From contig NZ_CP017267.1 in the NCBI RefSeq assembly GCF_001870205.1, positions 1,228,501 through 1,292,500 on the forward strand: a stretch of 64,000 nt of DNA, in the 5' to 3' direction. This document shows, piece after piece, positions 62,862 to 64,000 of this stretch. The notes below the pieces were generated by a model. That model did no database searches, was not told where the DNA came from, and worked only from the letters and a program-made list of their open reading frames with translations. The position numbers were made by a program, and so were the translations under genes. Each line of letters starts with the position of its first letter. Within the stretch, counting starts at the first letter, position 1. Source of the stretch: Vagococcus teuberi (lineage in GTDB: Bacteria; Bacillota; Bacilli; Lactobacillales; Vagococcaceae).

Positions 62862-62990
62862 CTTTACTCCAGACTCTAACTGTCGGTATTGGAATTTCAC
62901 CAAATCGGCTAGTCACCATAGGATAACTAGTTCGTGGACTTTAACCACCGGTCGGGAATTACACCCTGCCCGTGAAGACGACCTTTTATA
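62862..62990 (-). promoter_or_regulatory. FMN riboswitch (RFN element)
   Basis: The minus strand contains the conserved parts of the RFN aptamer in order: CTTCACGGGCAGGGTGTAAT, TCCCGACCGGTGGT, AGTCCACGAAC, GGTGACTAGCCGATTTGGTG, AATTCCAATACCGACAGTTA, and GAGTCTGGA. It is placed before ribU, so FMN binding would stop expression of riboflavin uptake. Confidence 0.95.
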
Positions 62991-63039
62991 TTTTTATAAT
63001 TTCATTATACCGTATTTTTTTTTATTAAGCAACAAAAAC

Positions 63040-63762
63040 TTACTCTTTGTTAGCTAAAACGTATAACTGACTCACTTCTTTTTTAGTCATTTCTCTGTAG
63101 TCACCAGGATTCAAACCAAATAAATCAAGTGTCGCAACTTTTTCTCGCTTTAATTTCATCACTGGTAAATCAACTGCTGCTAACATATTTTTAACTTGGT
63201 GATTACGTCCCTCATGGATAATCAATTCCACGACAGAAGTATTTTTTCTAGCATCTGTTGATAAAATTTTAAATCGTGCTGGTGCAGTTTTTCTACCATC
63301 AACTCTAATGCCATTACGTAATGGTTTTAACATTTCTTTTGTCGCAATGCCTTTAACTTTTGCGACATATACCTTATCAATTTCGTGTTTTGGATGAGTT
63401 AACAGATTTGCAAATTCACCATCATTGGTCATAATCAATAGTCCTGATGTATCATAGTCTAGTCGACCAACTGGAAAAATACGCTCAGGAACACTATGAA
63501 AATAATCTGTTACTACTGGGCGATCTTTATCATCTGACACAGCTGAGATGACATTTTTTGGTTTATAAAACAAATAATACACTGGTTGCTCTTGATAAAT
63601 TGGCACACCATCTACTTCAACTTTATCTGACTGACTGACTTTTACACCTAATTCTGTTACTTTTTTGCCATTAACCGTCACACGTCCTGCTTGGATTAAT
63701 TCTTCTGATTTTCTTCTTGAAGCCACACCACAATGTGCCATCACTTTTTGTAATCGTTCCAT
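63040..63762 (-). CDS. rluB: 23S rRNA pseudouridine synthase RluB family
   Basis: A 240-residue pseudouridine synthase with an N-terminal S4 RNA-binding domain (RLQKVMAHCGVASRRKSEEL) and the RsuA/RluB catalytic domain: FPVGRLDYDTSGLLIMTNDG with the catalytic aspartate near residue 102, and LTHPKHEIDKVYVAKVKG, IHEGRNHQVKNMLAAVDLPV. It lies six bases behind scpB, the order scpA-scpB-rluB being standard in Firmicutes. RluB modifies U2605 (E. coli numbering) in known cases. Confidence 0.94.
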   Translation of the reverse strand: MERLQKVMAHCGVASRRKSEELIQAGRVTVNGKKVTELGVKVSQSDKVEVDGVPIYQEQPVYYLFYKPKNVISAVSDDKDRPVVTDYFHSVPERIFPVGRLDYDTSGLLIMTNDGEFANLLTHPKHEIDKVYVAKVKGIATKEMLKPLRNGIRVDGRKTAPARFKILSTDARKNTSVVELIIHEGRNHQVKNMLAAVDLPVMKLKREKVATLDLFGLNPGDYREMTKKEVSQLYVLANKE

Positions 63763-63767
63763 TTAGT

Positions 63768-64000
63768 TCACTCTTCTTTCTCTTCGTCAAACTGCTCTTT
63801 AAATCGGTCAAAAAACAAATCAGTCGATTCTAAATCATCTTCTAATTCCTCATCTAACTCATGAATATCTGGTAAATCCGCAATACTTTTTAATCCAAAA
63901 TAATCAAAAAAGTAAGCCGTTGTACCATATAAAATCGCTCGTCCTGGTCCATCAACTCGCCCTTTTTCTTCAATCAATTGCTTGTGCATTAGTTTTTGAA
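63768..64000 (-). CDS. scpB: Segregation and condensation protein ScpB, 5' end outside window
   Basis: C-terminal end of the kleisin-associated protein of the Smc-ScpAB complex. The frame is open to the window edge and reads QKLMHKQLIEEKGRVDGPGR, then AILYGTTAYFFDYFGLKSIA, which is the conserved second winged-helix domain of ScpB. The acidic tail (DELEDDLESTDLFF) is typical. The first two thirds lie beyond the window; the ATG at 63989 is internal. The gene precedes rluB. Confidence 0.93.
   Translation of the reverse strand, partial: QKLMHKQLIEEKGRVDGPGRAILYGTTAYFFDYFGLKSIADLPDIHELDEELEDDLESTDLFFDRFKEQFDEEKEE

Overview
The window comes from a low-GC Gram-positive chromosome, most probably a member of the Enterococcaceae (Enterococcus or Vagococcus type). 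Supporting signs are the FabT-controlled type II fatty acid operon with FabK as enoyl reductase, a tmRNA proteolysis tag that reads AKNENNTFALAA, the fused RNase PH / XTP pyrophosphatase gene, alanine T-box and FMN riboswitch control, and Firmicutes-typical neighbourhoods (cmk-rpsA-der-hup; fer/ypbB/recQ; ypiA-ypiB; tsaB-rimI-tsaD). Most genes are on the minus strand.

Layout. 1-3256 (+): end of a homoserine dehydrogenase gene, then aspartate kinase and aspartate-semialdehyde dehydrogenase, overlapping as one operon. 3337-4390: an internally deleted ISL3-type element. 4428-7048 (-): a MarR-headed cassette (MarR, broken quinone oxidoreductase, nitroreductase, ABM monooxygenase, DUF1304 membrane protein). 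7167-8737: wreckage of an IS1182-type transposase fused to a truncated tyrosine recombinase. 8941-9282: a MIP18/DUF59 protein. 9365-18962 (-): the complete fatty acid operon fabT-fabH-acpP-fabK-fabD-fabG-fabF-accB-fabZ-accC-accD-accA behind two tandem promoters, each with a FabT palindrome. 19181-20866: a YitT membrane protein and a nitroreductase.

21145-27404 is the main accessory region. An arsenic operon (small membrane ORF, arsR, arsD, arsA, acr3, arsC) and an IS200-type element lie between an intact tmRNA gene (27041-27404) and a second, defective copy of its last 218 nt (21145-21362). This is the layout expected of an island inserted at the 3' end of ssrA. arsA carries one in-frame stop codon between its two ATPase halves.

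27510-42918 is mostly housekeeping: alaS with its T-box, a surface hydrolase, YtxH and DUF948 proteins, MscS channel, M20 deacetylase, CBS protein, phosphoesterase, rph-rdgB fusion, murI, the tsaD/rimI/rimI/tsaB t6A block, a CPBP protease, and a divergent class II GalT-like protein that seems to lack the catalytic histidine motif. 43026-46335 holds nagB, an aroD relic, a metal-sensing ArsR-family regulator and phosphoglucomutase. A second, shorter ISL3 relic (46454-46982) looks like a deletion product of the kind at 3337. 47038-64000 continues with a hypothetical gene, a thioesterase, cca, a MazG-like pyrophosphohydrolase, a second YitT, ypiB/ypiA, a GlsB-type protein, hup, der, rpsA, cmk, a LysM protein, recQ, a YpbB-like gene, ferredoxin, an OatA-like acyltransferase, ribU with FMN riboswitch, rluB and the end of scpB.

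I did not find a clearly new multigene defence or biosynthetic system. The features most worth follow-up are the ssrA-flanked arsenic island with its unannotated 54-residue membrane ORF and interrupted arsA, the duplicated FabT promoter, the internal terminator after acpP, and the GalT-like pseudoenzyme candidate. No CRISPR array, rRNA or ordinary tRNA gene was seen.
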